A stretch of DNA of 64,000 nucleotides. Origin: Pseudomonas oleovorans subsp. oleovorans (GTDB lineage: Bacteria; Pseudomonadota; Gammaproteobacteria; Pseudomonadales; Pseudomonadaceae). Position 1 is the stretch's first letter. Each line of letters opens with the position of its first letter. The stretch covers positions 1 through 64,000 of the forward strand of contig NZ_NIUB01000006.1 in assembly GCF_002197815.1 (NCBI RefSeq), given 5' to 3'. Positions 8,370-15,602 of the stretch are shown here, one piece after another. Both the position numbers and the translations under genes were made by a program. The notes under the pieces were generated by a model. That model ran no database searches and was not told where the DNA came from. It worked only from the letters and a program-made list of their open reading frames with translations.

Positions 8370-9332
8370 TCACCCCAGCGGGCTGACTACACCGGCAAAG
8401 CCCTGTCCCAGCACATGCGTATAGATCTGCGTCGTACGTATATCCGCATGCCCCAGTAGCGTCTGCACAGTGCGAATATCACTCCTTCGACGCAGTAACT
8501 CGGTGGCGAAACTGTGGCGAAAGGTATGGCAACTGGCAGGCTTGTGCAGATTGGATTGCCGCACGGCATGTCTGACAGCTTTCTGAATGGCACTGACATG
8601 AAGGTGATGACGAACGATCTGCCCGTCCTCATCCGTGCAAAGTCCGGTCGACGGGAACAGCCACTGCCACTCGAATGAACATCCCGCCTTGGGGTATTTG
8701 CGACGTAGCGCAAATGGCAGGCTGACGGGAGCGTGATAAAAACTGTCCCGCTGCTTCCAGGCGCGAAACATACGCTCTCTGCGCTCCAGCAGCTGTGTGA
8801 TCAAGGGCGCCGGCAGAAGTGTCGTTCGGTCTTTGGCGCCTTTGCCGTCATGAATGGTGATGATCTGCTTATCGAAATCCACATCCTTGATACGCAAACG
8901 TGCAGCTTCCACCACTCGCAAGCCGGCGCCATACATCAGCGAAGCCAGTAGCTGATGCGGTTGGCCGAGCCTGGCAATGAGCGCCGTGGCTTCCTCATGC
9001 GTAAGTACGCAAGGAATACGCGCTGAGCGTTTTGCGCGCACCACCTCACCCACTTGCCCGAGTGGTTGTTGCAAGACCTTGTCGTATAGGAAAACCAGCG
9101 AATTGAGTGCCAGATTCTGGGTGGCGGCAGCCACCTGACGCTCAACTGCCAGCCAAGTGAGAAAAGCATTGACCTCGGTAGCACCAAGCTCCAGTGGATG
9201 GCGCAGCTTATGGAAACGGATGAAATAGCGAATCCAGTACCAGTAGGATTTTTCGGTGCGGATGCTGTAATGATGCAAGCGCATCACCGCCCTGAACTTC
9301 TCCTGCAGGCGAGGTTTGCTGGAGGTTTCCAT
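8370..9332 (-). CDS. intI: Integron integrase IntI (tyrosine recombinase)
   Basis: A 320-residue recombinase with catalytic residues R139 ([12 protein letters not shown]), a Lys in GKGAKDR, H269 and R272 ([12 protein letters not shown]), H295 (LLGHADIRT) and Y304. The IntI-specific insert before the second box is present: [11 protein letters not shown] followed by [12 protein letters not shown]. It catalyses attI x attC and attC x attC recombination. The ATG at 9332 is preceded by AAGGAG on the minus strand. The gene points away from the cassettes, as in all integrons. A LexA box overlaps its promoter region. Confidence 0.95.
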   Translation of the reverse strand: METSSKPRLQEKFRAVMRLHHYSIRTEKSYWYWIRYFIRFHKLRHPLELGATEVNAFLTWLAVERQVAAATQNLALNSLVFLYDKVLQQPLGQVGEVVRAKRSARIPCVLTHEEATALIARLGQPHQLLASLMYGAGLRVVEAARLRIKDVDFDKQIITIHDGKGAKDRTTLLPAPLITQLLERRERMFRAWKQRDSFYHAPVSLPFALRRKYPKAGCSFEWQWLFPSTGLCTDEDGQIVRHHLHVSAIQKAVRHAVRQSNLHKPASCHTFRHSFATELLRRRSDIRTVQTLLGHADIRTTQIYTHVLGQGFAGVVSPLG

Positions 9333-9346
9333 GGTCGACTCCTTAG

Positions 9347-9362
9347 CTGTGTTTTTGTACAG
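9347..9362 (-). promoter_or_regulatory. LexA (SOS) box upstream of intI
   Basis: CTGT-GTTTTTGT-ACAG exactly fits the CTGT-N8-ACAG LexA consensus and ends 15 bp upstream of the intI start. SOS control of intI is established in several integrons, so integrase expression here should rise with DNA damage. Confidence 0.85.
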
Positions 9363-9481
9363 TAGTAATGGTAGAGCAAAAATGAGGAAGTCAAGCGAAT
9401 ACATCCAGGCATCAGGGGCTGGCTGGTAATGCCATGATTTGAAAAGAGTTTTTCCAGGGCGGCGATGGCGATAGTGCGGAG

Positions 9482-9539
9482 TTAGATGGAAGGCTCTACT
9501 ATCGGATTAGTACCGCCTTCCATCTAATCACTGTTAGGA
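9482..9539. other. attI-like region: 13-bp hairpin plus recombination core G/TTAGGA
   Basis: A perfect inverted repeat, TTAGATGGAAGGC (9482-9494) and GCCTTCCATCTAA (9515-9527), sits 5 bp before GTTAGGA at 9533-9539. GTTAGGA marks the attI/cassette-1 junction because attC1 opens with its exact complement TCCTAAC (9834-9840). Cassette 1 therefore runs 9534-9916. The core also builds the Shine-Dalgarno AGGAG of the first cassette gene. Exact attI limits cannot be set by eye. Confidence 0.7.
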
Positions 9540-9545
9540 GGCAAC

Positions 9546-9839
9546 ATGGCTCGTGCCTTGGACTGGGAGACCGCTAATCGCAATGATCGTGCTCGCAAAG
9601 AAGATATTGAGCCTGTAACTCCGCCACGCAAAGGGTCAAACATCGATCTTGCGAAACGGTTAGAAACAGCAATTAAACTAATCGAGTCAGAGCAGTGGGC
9701 CACAAAAAAGCCAGGATTCAAATCCCAATACCTAGTACAAATAGCCAGCGCTTACGAAAAGATCATTGCTTCTAAACCAAGCTTCAAGTCAAGCGTATTA
9801 GGGAAAAAGGTATCAACAATACTGCGTGAGCACTCCTAA
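9546..9839 (+). CDS. Integron cassette 1 hypothetical protein (97 aa)
   Basis: This small basic protein begins MARALDWETANRNDRARKED and has no signal peptide or membrane segment. Residues 32-97 are predicted helical (LAKRLETAIKLIESEQWA). AGGAG 6 bases upstream is created at the attI/cassette junction, so the gene is positioned for translation right after integration. The stop codon overlaps the R'' box of attC1, typical of cassettes. Base composition is AT-richer than the flanking core genes. I do not recognise the family. Confidence 0.75.
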   Translation: MARALDWETANRNDRARKEDIEPVTPPRKGSNIDLAKRLETAIKLIESEQWATKKPGFKSQYLVQIASAYEKIIASKPSFKSSVLGKKVSTILREHS

Positions 9840-9922
9840 CAATGCGCTCAACTATCGCTCACTTCGTTCGCTGGACGTCCAAAAGCTGCGCTTTTGGCCG
9901 CCAGTTAGCTTAATCGTTAGGC
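9834..9922 (+). other. attC site 1 (89 bp)
   Basis: It runs from TCCTAAC (R'') to GTTAGGC (R', 9916-9922). Between them are CGCTCACTTCGTTCGCTGG and a central AAAAGCTGCGCTTTT hairpin. The complementarity of TCCTAAC to the upstream GTTAGGA proves it belongs to cassette 1. Confidence 0.85.
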
Positions 9923-9973
9923 ACTGCAACAAAATCGCAAAGGGCGTACTCTTAAGCCAAAAGAGATATTACA

Positions 9974-10594
9974 TTGAAAAAAATATTAATATTAATAGCC
10001 ATTTTTACCTCGCATCCGCTCATTACACATGCTGAAAATTACAGACTAGATGGGCTTTATGAAATATCTATACCCAAAGATTGGCGTATTGTATCTAGTT
10101 CTCATGCGACCGAGCTAATGAACCAAGCGAGCACAATTGCCAATAAAGCAAAAGTAGAACACTATGTCGATCTAAAAGATATCGCCACACCTTTCATGAT
10201 CTACAAAGAAAATGGCAATGAAGTATTCCTAACAAGAATCCTGATCGGACCTCCAGAGTTAACAAAAGAAGAATTTGATAGCCTGACAGTTTCAGATATA
10301 AACACGCTAGGAAATGAGCTATCCAAAAGACAAAGTGAAATCATGAAAGTCTCTGGAATCAAGCTAGTTTCATCGCAGTCCGGCACCGGGACATTTAAAG
10401 GCACTCCTGCAGTTCGGACTGAAAGTTTATCTTACAACTCCATGGGATTTAAAGTTTCGCGTGCACAGTACATTGTGTATCGAGCATCCGCAACACTGAT
10501 AATTAGCCTTGAGCACACCGTATTTAGCGGCGAGCCAAACTACAAACTAATCGAAAACCAAATATCCAGCTTCAATGTCCTAGCGCAGCGATGA
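9974..10594 (+). CDS. Integron cassette 2 secreted hypothetical protein (206 aa)
   Basis: It starts at TTG 9974, preceded by AGAGA. A signal peptide, MKKILILIAIFTSHPLITHA, has cleavage predicted before ENYRLDG. The mature part is a single soluble domain (GLYEISIPKDWRIVSS ... GTGTFKGTPAVRTESLSYNS ... LIENQISSFNVL), reminiscent of PsbP/DUF1795-like periplasmic folds, though no family is claimed. It is AT-rich relative to the chromosome. It probably acts in the periplasm; the function is unknown. Confidence 0.75.
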   Translation: MKKILILIAIFTSHPLITHAENYRLDGLYEISIPKDWRIVSSSHATELMNQASTIANKAKVEHYVDLKDIATPFMIYKENGNEVFLTRILIGPPELTKEEFDSLTVSDINTLGNELSKRQSEIMKVSGIKLVSSQSGTGTFKGTPAVRTESLSYNSMGFKVSRAQYIVYRASATLIISLEHTVFSGEPNYKLIENQISSFNVLAQR

Positions 10595-10620
10595 AATCAA
10601 AAATATCTTACAAGCAACTC

Positions 10621-10680
10621 CTGGCAACGAGCTCAACCTGCTCGTTTCACGGGCTTGAGCCTAGCTGAATCCGACACTGC
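10621..10680 (+). other. Decayed attC between two cassette genes
   Basis: GAGCTCAACCTGCTCG ... CACGGGCTTGAGCC ... TAGCTGAATC-CG-ACACTGCAA lines up with parts of attC1 (GCTCAAC, TAGCTTAATCG, CACTGCAAC) and attC2 (CTGCTCG, GACGGGCTAAAGCC). It lacks the R' core GTTAGGC. It therefore looks like a former attC whose recombination core was lost, locking two cassettes into one unit spanning 9917-11113. Confidence 0.55.
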
Positions 10681-10716
10681 AAAAAAACGCCAGACAAAAA
10701 CTAATCGAGAGAACTC

Positions 10717-11022
10717 ATGAAATCAGCAATAGTTGCAATGTTAAAATTTAACGGAATTATACTTTTTATATTTTTAGCCATTGTACTATACGTAGAGCAA
10801 TCTGGAATCCGGCCGCCTAGCATAAAACTTACTGGGCTGGCAGTACTCTTGCTAGCAGCATGCGTTATCGGAAACATAAAAATAGTCATAGGAAAGAGAA
10901 ACGAAATAATAACTTCAATTAAAAATGGCGCAATAGAGGCTGCTGCCGCAACTATTGAGTTTAAAGAAACTGCAAATTTACGCGCACAAGAAAGAATCAA
11001 AGAAAAAAATAATAAGGATTAA
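10717..11022 (+). CDS. Integron cassette hypothetical membrane protein (101 aa)
   Basis: ATG at 10717, with GAGAG 9-13 bases upstream. Two hydrophobic segments (about residues 8-25 and 37-57) are followed by a charged helical tail (GAIEAAAATIEFKETANLRA). It is probably an inner-membrane protein with a cytoplasmic tail. Its stop lies 22 bp before the R'' of attC2. Composition is AT-rich like the other cassette genes. The family is not recognised. Confidence 0.7.
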   Translation: MKSAIVAMLKFNGIILFIFLAIVLYVEQSGIRPPSIKLTGLAVLLLAACVIGNIKIVIGKRNEIITSIKNGAIEAAAATIEFKETANLRAQERIKEKNNKD

Positions 11023-11043
11023 TAAAAATCAGCATCGCACCAC

Positions 11044-11119
11044 GCCTAACAAACGGTTCAAATCGCTCGCTCTGCTCGCTGGGACGGGCTAAAGCCCGCC
11101 CCTTAACCAAACGTTAGGC
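11044..11119 (+). other. attC site 2 (76 bp)
   Basis: GCCTAAC (11044-11050) to GTTAGGC (11113-11119) are perfect complements. The imperfect palindrome between them (CGCTCGCTCTGCTCGCTGGG, then GGGCTAAAGCCC) is of the type found in Pseudomonas chromosomal integrons. It is the best-preserved attC in the array. Confidence 0.92.
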
Positions 11120-11128
11120 ATTAAAAAC

Positions 11129-11545
11129 ATGAAATCGCAGCATAGAGACTGGTATGGAATGTTTGCCTTAGCTATATGCGTTCTCGTTTGGGCGCAAATT
11201 GCTAGATCATTTTTCATACACACCTATAACGAGAGCATGATGTACAAAGTATTCTTTAATGCTTTCTCGTATGCTCCAATATCTTATGCCGCTAGTATTT
11301 TCGCAGCAGTTAAAAAGCGTTTAAACGGCAAGAATAAATTTGGCACTGCAGAAATTGCTCTACTCGGCTCTTTATTGCCAACGGGAATATTTTTATCGCA
11401 AGACATTCCGCAGCGAATATACGACAGCCGTGATCTTGCAATAACTTTTGCTTTGATTTTACTTATTCTTCCAACAATTATTTCTATTGTTTCCTGTTGG
11501 CTTGCCAAACGGCGTTATAATTCTATCTATTCGTCAAAAGCCTAA
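11129..11545 (+). CDS. Integron cassette 3 hypothetical membrane protein (138 aa)
   Basis: It starts 10 bp after the attC2 core, MKSQHRDWYGMFALAICVLV. Three or four hydrophobic segments (about residues 10-28, 42-60, 75-90, 104-124) indicate an inner-membrane protein. The stop codon overlaps the R'' of the next, truncated attC. AT-rich. The family is not recognised. Confidence 0.72.
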   Translation: MKSQHRDWYGMFALAICVLVWAQIARSFFIHTYNESMMYKVFFNAFSYAPISYAASIFAAVKKRLNGKNKFGTAEIALLGSLLPTGIFLSQDIPQRIYDSRDLAITFALILLILPTIISIVSCWLAKRRYNSIYSSKA

Positions 11546-11595
11546 CAAATGGTTCAAGCCGTTCGCTTCGCTCACTCGGGACCGGCTAAAGCCCA
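11540..11595 (+). other. Truncated attC site 3
   Basis: GCCTAACAAATGGTTCAAGC followed by CGTTCGCTTCGCTCACTCGG and GGCTAAAGCCC matches the left two-thirds of attC2. The expected TTAACC...GTTAGGC right end is missing. The break at about 11595 is where IS-derived sequence begins, so the integron array ends here by truncation. Confidence 0.8.
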
Positions 11596-11840
11596 ATGTC
11601 ATCAACTTTGGAAATTATCCATAAATATCATATAATTAGCGCTCAAATCAGTGCATGGGAGAAGCCCTTTTGACTACCTATACCGCATCGCTTGACACCG
11701 CCAGCTAAGCCCTGGTTTGAAAATTGTACAAAAAATAACCAGTCCGCTCGATTGTCCCGCCTTCATCGCCGCCCACCGCCAGAATCCTCAAGACTTTACC
11801 CGCCGACGCCAGCTCACCTTCAAGAACCTCGTCCTGTTCC
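11596..11840 (+). mobile_element. IS4-family 5' remnant (transposase N-terminus only)
   Basis: The reading frame KIVQKITSPLDCPAFIAAHR then QNPQDFTRRRQLTFKNLVLF is the typical N-terminus of IS4-family transposases. It stops abruptly at 11840, where the sequence switches to group II intron 3'-end DNA. The upstream part AATGTCATCAACTTTGG may be the IS left end. The element is non-functional. Confidence 0.65.
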
Positions 11841-11983
11841 TCTACATACCTAGGCCCAGAAATGCACATCCTTATCCCGAGGGTCGCTTCGCGTCACATA
11901 CCCGAGGCAGAAGCCGTATGCGGTAGTTCCGCACGTACGGATCTGTGCGGGGGGCGGCAGGTAACTGCCGTCCCTACCGCGAC
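11841..11983 (+). mobile_element. Group II intron 3'-end fragment, copy 1
   Basis: These 143 bp encode the C-terminal end of an intron maturase (YIPRPRNAHPYPEGRFAS) and then intron RNA domains V/VI. Domain V is seen as GCCGTATGCGGT...CCGCACGTACGG at about 11912-11942, followed by the GCGGCAGG/TAACTGCCG stem. The same 143 bp recurs at 16193-16335. Copy 1 lacks everything upstream and is fused to the IS4 remnant. Confidence 0.8.
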
Positions 11984-12138
11984 CATGCCAGTTTATGTAC
12001 TGTTGATTGATTCGTTTGGTGTTCCGGCGCCATTAAGGCGCGCCGCGAAAGTACTGATGCTCTGCTCGCCGGGGAGTGTTAAGGTCTGAGTTTGCTCGCG
12101 CGAACCTGCAAAATCGTTCTTCCAGAGGAGTCAGATTC

Positions 12139-13149
12139 ATGTCGTATAAAGCCATCTATCTCAAGCCGGGCGGCGGCTATGACAATGTCGTTATCGGCAG
12201 TTGCGAAGCGGCGGCGCCAAAGGTTGGTGAAATTACAGTAAGGCTGCGTGCCAGTTCCCTTAATTACCATGACTTTGCCGTCGTAAGCGGCCTGTGGGGA
12301 CCGAGCGTGCAGCGGATTCCCATGGCAGATGGTGCTGGAGAGGTGGTTGCCTTAGGTGAGGGTGTCACCGAGTTCGCCGTAGGCGATCAGGTCGTGAGTA
12401 CGTTCTTTCCTGACTGGCTTGATGGCGAGCCGCAGCAGGAGGGTTTTGGAACGGTACCGGGCGATGGTGTCGATGGTTATGCTCGGGAAGCCGTTACGGC
12501 GCGAGCCACGTCTTTTACCAAGGCGCCCCAGGGCTGGACTCATGCTGAGGCTGCAACGCTTACCACGGCCGGCCTGACCGCCTGGCGCGTGTTGATGGCC
12601 GACGATTCGTTGAAGCCTGGGGACAGCGTTCTTATACAGGGCACCGGCGGTGTTTCGATCTTCGCGCTTCAGTTCGCCAAAATGGCCGGCGCGACGGTCA
12701 TTGCCACCTCTTCCAGCGACGGGAAGCTGGAGCGGTTGAAGGCCATGGGGGCCGACCACCTGATCAACTATCGCCGTACGCCCAACTGGGGCGAGAAAGT
12801 GCGTGAGTTAACCAATGATCGGGGCGTTGACCACGTCATCGAAGTAGGCGGGCCCGCGACCCTGGAGCAGTCGATGATTGCGGCACGTATTGGTGGGCAT
12901 ATTTCTGTGATTGGTATCCTTACCGGCGTTGCCGGGGAGCTGAGCATCGTTACTGCGCTGACACGGCAGTTGCGACTGCAGGGTGTGCTGGTTGGAAACC
13001 GTACCCAGCAGCAGGAGATGATCAGGGCTATCGATGCCAATGGCATGCGTCCGGTTATCGATAGCCATTTTCCGCTGGACGAAATTGTTGAGGCGTTCCG
13101 CTATCAGGAAAGTAATCGTCACTTCGGTAAGATCTGCCTCGATATCTAA
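12139..13149 (+). CDS. Zinc-independent MDR-family NAD(P)-dependent alcohol dehydrogenase / quinone oxidoreductase
   Basis: A 336-residue medium-chain dehydrogenase/reductase. The N-terminal GroES-like domain is MSYKAIYLKPGGGYDNVVIG. The nucleotide-binding motif is GTGGVSIFALQFAKMAGATV, with GADHLINYRR after it. The ATG at 12139 follows GAGGAG. Family members reduce or oxidise small alcohols, aldehydes or quinones in the cytoplasm; the substrate is unknown. The gene is boxed between intron fragment 1 and the IS66 element and has no operon partner, so it may have arrived with, or been stranded by, the mobile elements. Confidence 0.87.
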   Translation: MSYKAIYLKPGGGYDNVVIGSCEAAAPKVGEITVRLRASSLNYHDFAVVSGLWGPSVQRIPMADGAGEVVALGEGVTEFAVGDQVVSTFFPDWLDGEPQQEGFGTVPGDGVDGYAREAVTARATSFTKAPQGWTHAEAATLTTAGLTAWRVLMADDSLKPGDSVLIQGTGGVSIFALQFAKMAGATVIATSSSDGKLERLKAMGADHLINYRRTPNWGEKVRELTNDRGVDHVIEVGGPATLEQSMIAARIGGHISVIGILTGVAGELSIVTALTRQLRLQGVLVGNRTQQQEMIRAIDANGMRPVIDSHFPLDEIVEAFRYQESNRHFGKICLDI

Positions 13150-13169
13150 GCAGGATTGCTTCCTGATCG

Positions 13170-13224
13170 CTAGGGTCTGTTGCCGTTTCGACGCGGCCGT
13201 GCGCGAAACGGCAACAGACCCTAG
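13170..13224. repeat. 55-bp perfect palindrome bordered by CTAG on both sides
   Basis: CTAGGGTCTGTTGCCGTTTCG (arm 1, 13170-13190) and its exact complement (13204-13224) flank a 13-nt loop. There is no T-run after either arm. The CTAG at each border fits a YTAR-type target duplication, so this may be the fused ends of an IS5-group element rather than a terminator of the upstream dehydrogenase. Either reading is possible. Confidence 0.6.
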
Positions 13225-13273
13225 GTAACCCAGGTCCTGAACTGTATGCTTCTGGGCATCCCGTCTTGCGCAA

Positions 13274-14866
13274 CTAAACCAGTCGCCACCTATGCGGCAG
13301 CAGCTCCGCAATCTCACTTGCCCGCTGCGTCGGCAGGCGCGTGAGGACGTCCTTCAAATAGGCGTACGGGTCATGCCCGTTGAGTCGAGCTGACTGGATC
13401 AAACTCATGATCGCCGCTGCCCGTTTACCGCTGCGCAGTGAACCTGCAAAGAGCCAGTTCTTGCGCCCCAACGCCCATGGCCGGATCTGGTTCTCTGCCC
13501 AATTATTGTCAATGGGTACGGCGCCGTCATCGAGATAGCGCGACAGCGCCGTCCAGCGTTTGAGGCTGTAATCCAATGCTTTGCTGATGGCCGAGCCATC
13601 GTGCACAAGTAGGCGCTGGGTGATCATCCAGGCATGCAAAACGTCCATCACCGGCACGGCTTTTTCTTGTCGTATTCGGCGGCGTAAATCCGGTTTTAGG
13701 TCGCGGACTTCATGCTCGATTTCGTACAGCAGCTGGATGTACCTCAAGGCCTGCTCGGCAAGCTGGCTTTTATTGGTGGCGTGTAGCTCGAAGAATTTGC
13801 GCCGGGCATGGGCCATGCAGCCGATCTCGGTGACACCGAGTTCAAAGCTGGCCTTGTAGCCACCAAAATCATCGCAGACCAGCTTGCCCTTCCAATCTTG
13901 CAGAAAGTTGCGGACGTGTTCTCCGGCTCGGCTGGGGCTGAAGTCGTAAACGACCGCTGCCACGTCCGAGAACTGGCTGGTGGCGTAGGCCCAGACATAG
14001 GCGCGATGGGTCTTCTTCTCGCCGGGCGCGAGCATCGAAACCGGGGTTTCGTCGGCATGGATCACGTGCTGGGCAAGCACCGCGTCGCGCAGGGCATCGA
14101 CCAGCGGCTGCAACTGCACACCACAGTTGCCGACCCATTGGGCCAAGGTCGAGCGGGCGATGACCAAACCGGCTCGACCGAAAATCGATTCCTGGCGGTA
14201 GAGCGGTAAATGATCCGCGAACTTGGCGATCATGACATGGGCCAGCAGCCCTGAGGTTGGGATGCCCTTGTCGATGACCTGAGCCGGAACCGGTGCCTGG
14301 ATCAGGGTTTCGCACTGATCGCAGACCCATTTGCCACGGATGTGCCGCTCAACGGTGAACACGCCCGGTGTGTAGTCGAGTTTCTCGCTGACATCCTCAC
14401 CGATACGCTTGAGCGCGCAACCGCACTGGCAGTGGCTGTTATCGGGTTCATGGTGGATCAGAGTGCGTGGAAACTGTGGCGGCAAGGCGGTGCGTTTAGG
14501 TTTTTGCCGAACCTCAGTCGAAGCGCGAGCAGGTTTCAGCGCTTCAAGTTCTGCTTCGATGGCCGCAATGTCGGTGTCGATCAGGTCATCAAGCAGACTG
14601 ACTTGATCCGGGCTCAATTGCTCGCTGCGCTTGGCAAACTTGAAGCGCTTGAGCTGCGCAATCTCGTGGGTCAGCTTTTCGATAAGCGTTTGGTCGCGGT
14701 GGATCTTCTTGCCCATTGTCTCGACTTTCTGATCGAGACTCTCGACACGTTGCATCAACTGCGCCGCCAGAGCGCGCAGTTGTTCAGGGGGCAGTTGGTC
14801 TAGATTGGGCAGCGAAGTCATGCCGCCGATTTTGCCCGAGCAGGCTAAACCCGACGAGAGGCTCAT
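13274..14866 (-). CDS. tnpC: IS66-family transposase TnpC
   Basis: A 530-residue DDE transposase. An N-terminal leucine-zipper-like helix (LPPEQLRALAAQLMQRVESL) and a zinc-finger segment (CQCGC, later CDQC) precede the IS66 catalytic core (HADETPVSMLAPGEKK, CDDFGGYKA, AHARRKFFELHA) and the C-terminal DNNWAENQIRPWALGRKNWL motif. The start at 14866 overlaps the tnpB stop; an internal ATG at 14821 is an alternative. Full family length, no lesions seen. Confidence 0.93.
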   Translation of the reverse strand: MSLSSGLACSGKIGGMTSLPNLDQLPPEQLRALAAQLMQRVESLDQKVETMGKKIHRDQTLIEKLTHEIAQLKRFKFAKRSEQLSPDQVSLLDDLIDTDIAAIEAELEALKPARASTEVRQKPKRTALPPQFPRTLIHHEPDNSHCQCGCALKRIGEDVSEKLDYTPGVFTVERHIRGKWVCDQCETLIQAPVPAQVIDKGIPTSGLLAHVMIAKFADHLPLYRQESIFGRAGLVIARSTLAQWVGNCGVQLQPLVDALRDAVLAQHVIHADETPVSMLAPGEKKTHRAYVWAYATSQFSDVAAVVYDFSPSRAGEHVRNFLQDWKGKLVCDDFGGYKASFELGVTEIGCMAHARRKFFELHATNKSQLAEQALRYIQLLYEIEHEVRDLKPDLRRRIRQEKAVPVMDVLHAWMITQRLLVHDGSAISKALDYSLKRWTALSRYLDDGAVPIDNNWAENQIRPWALGRKNWLFAGSLRSGKRAAAIMSLIQSARLNGHDPYAYLKDVLTRLPTQRASEIAELLPHRWRLV

Positions 14867-15237
14867 CGGACAATTGCACGGTCAGGCAGGCCATGGCAGG
14901 CATCACAGAATAGAAATTGCGCTATCCGGCCAAGTCGTTGCCAGGGTAAACCCAGCACCAGGGCGTGTAGTTGTTCGGCACCCAATTCCATCTGAGAGCC
15001 GTGTCGAGAACCGGGCCAGAAGAACTTGCCTTGGTGCAGGCGGCGCGCCGCCAGCCAGATACCCAACCCGTCGTGCACCAGCACTTTCATCCGATTGCCG
15101 CGGCGATTGGCAAACAGATAAGCACAGTGCGGCTGCGCCGCACCGAACACCGCCACCACCCGCGCCATTGCGGTGTCGGTGCCAGCACGCATGTCCATAG
15201 GCTCGGTGGCGAGCCAGATGGAGTCGATGCGGATCAT
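14863..15237 (-). CDS. tnpB: IS66 accessory protein TnpB
   Basis: This 124-residue protein has the IS66 Orf2 signature (IWLATEPMDMRAGTDTAMAR, ANRRGNRMKVLVHDGLGIWL, FFWP). It is required for transposition together with TnpA and TnpC. The start at 15237 overlaps the tnpA stop by ATGA, and the stop overlaps the tnpC start. Confidence 0.92.
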   Translation of the reverse strand: MIRIDSIWLATEPMDMRAGTDTAMARVVAVFGAAQPHCAYLFANRRGNRMKVLVHDGLGIWLAARRLHQGKFFWPGSRHGSQMELGAEQLHALVLGLPWQRLGRIAQFLFCDACHGLPDRAIVR

Positions 15238-15566
15238 CGCAGCAGATCTCGCAGAAAGGTCGCGCAGGCAGCGGCGCTTTCGGTCGGCCAGTTCACTTTG
15301 ATGGTACCGCGCGGGTGTGGGATTTCCAGGCAGATAGTCGATGACGCGGAATCCGACTTTGTCCCGATAGCCTGCAAGGACAGAGGAATGAAAGCAGGTT
15401 GCAGCGCCATGGCTTTCTGCGTGTGCACTCGGATCCATTTATGGACGAGGTTTGCGTTGAGGCTGTGGCTCAGCGCAACGCTGGCAATCGAGGCCCCGGG
15501 CTGGGCGCACTCTTGAATGATCTGGGCCTTGAAGGATTTGGAGTAGGAACGGCGTTGTGGCTGCAT
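15234..15566 (-). CDS. tnpA: IS66 accessory protein TnpA (helix-turn-helix)
   Basis: 110 residues starting MQPQRRSYSKSFKAQIIQEC, with a transposase-8-type helix-turn-helix (GASIASVALSHSLNANLVHK). A longer start at 15602 is possible in frame. It is the first gene of the IS66 operon. Confidence 0.88.
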   Translation of the reverse strand: MQPQRRSYSKSFKAQIIQECAQPGASIASVALSHSLNANLVHKWIRVHTQKAMALQPAFIPLSLQAIGTKSDSASSTICLEIPHPRGTIKVNWPTESAAACATFLRDLLR

Positions 15567-15602
15567 GAAAGACCCGCTTAAAAGGCTAGAAATGGTGTCC
15601 AC

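Larger units (their letters stand above)
13274..15602 (-). mobile_element. IS66-family insertion sequence (tnpA-tnpB-tnpC)
   Basis: Three genes overlap by ATGA (15237 and 14866) in the canonical IS66 order, all leftward and apparently intact. The outer boundaries could not be fixed: an 11-bp inverted repeat ATGGTGTCCAC/GTGGACACCAT (15592-15622) lies at the right border where group II intron sequence resumes, and the left border is within 13225-13273. Confidence 0.85.

Noticed and set aside
11985..12089. 34-residue frame MPVYVLLIDSFGVPAPLRRA... between intron fragment 1 and the dehydrogenase
   Set aside because: Starts immediately at the intron end without a ribosome site; possibly a gene tail but no family recognised.
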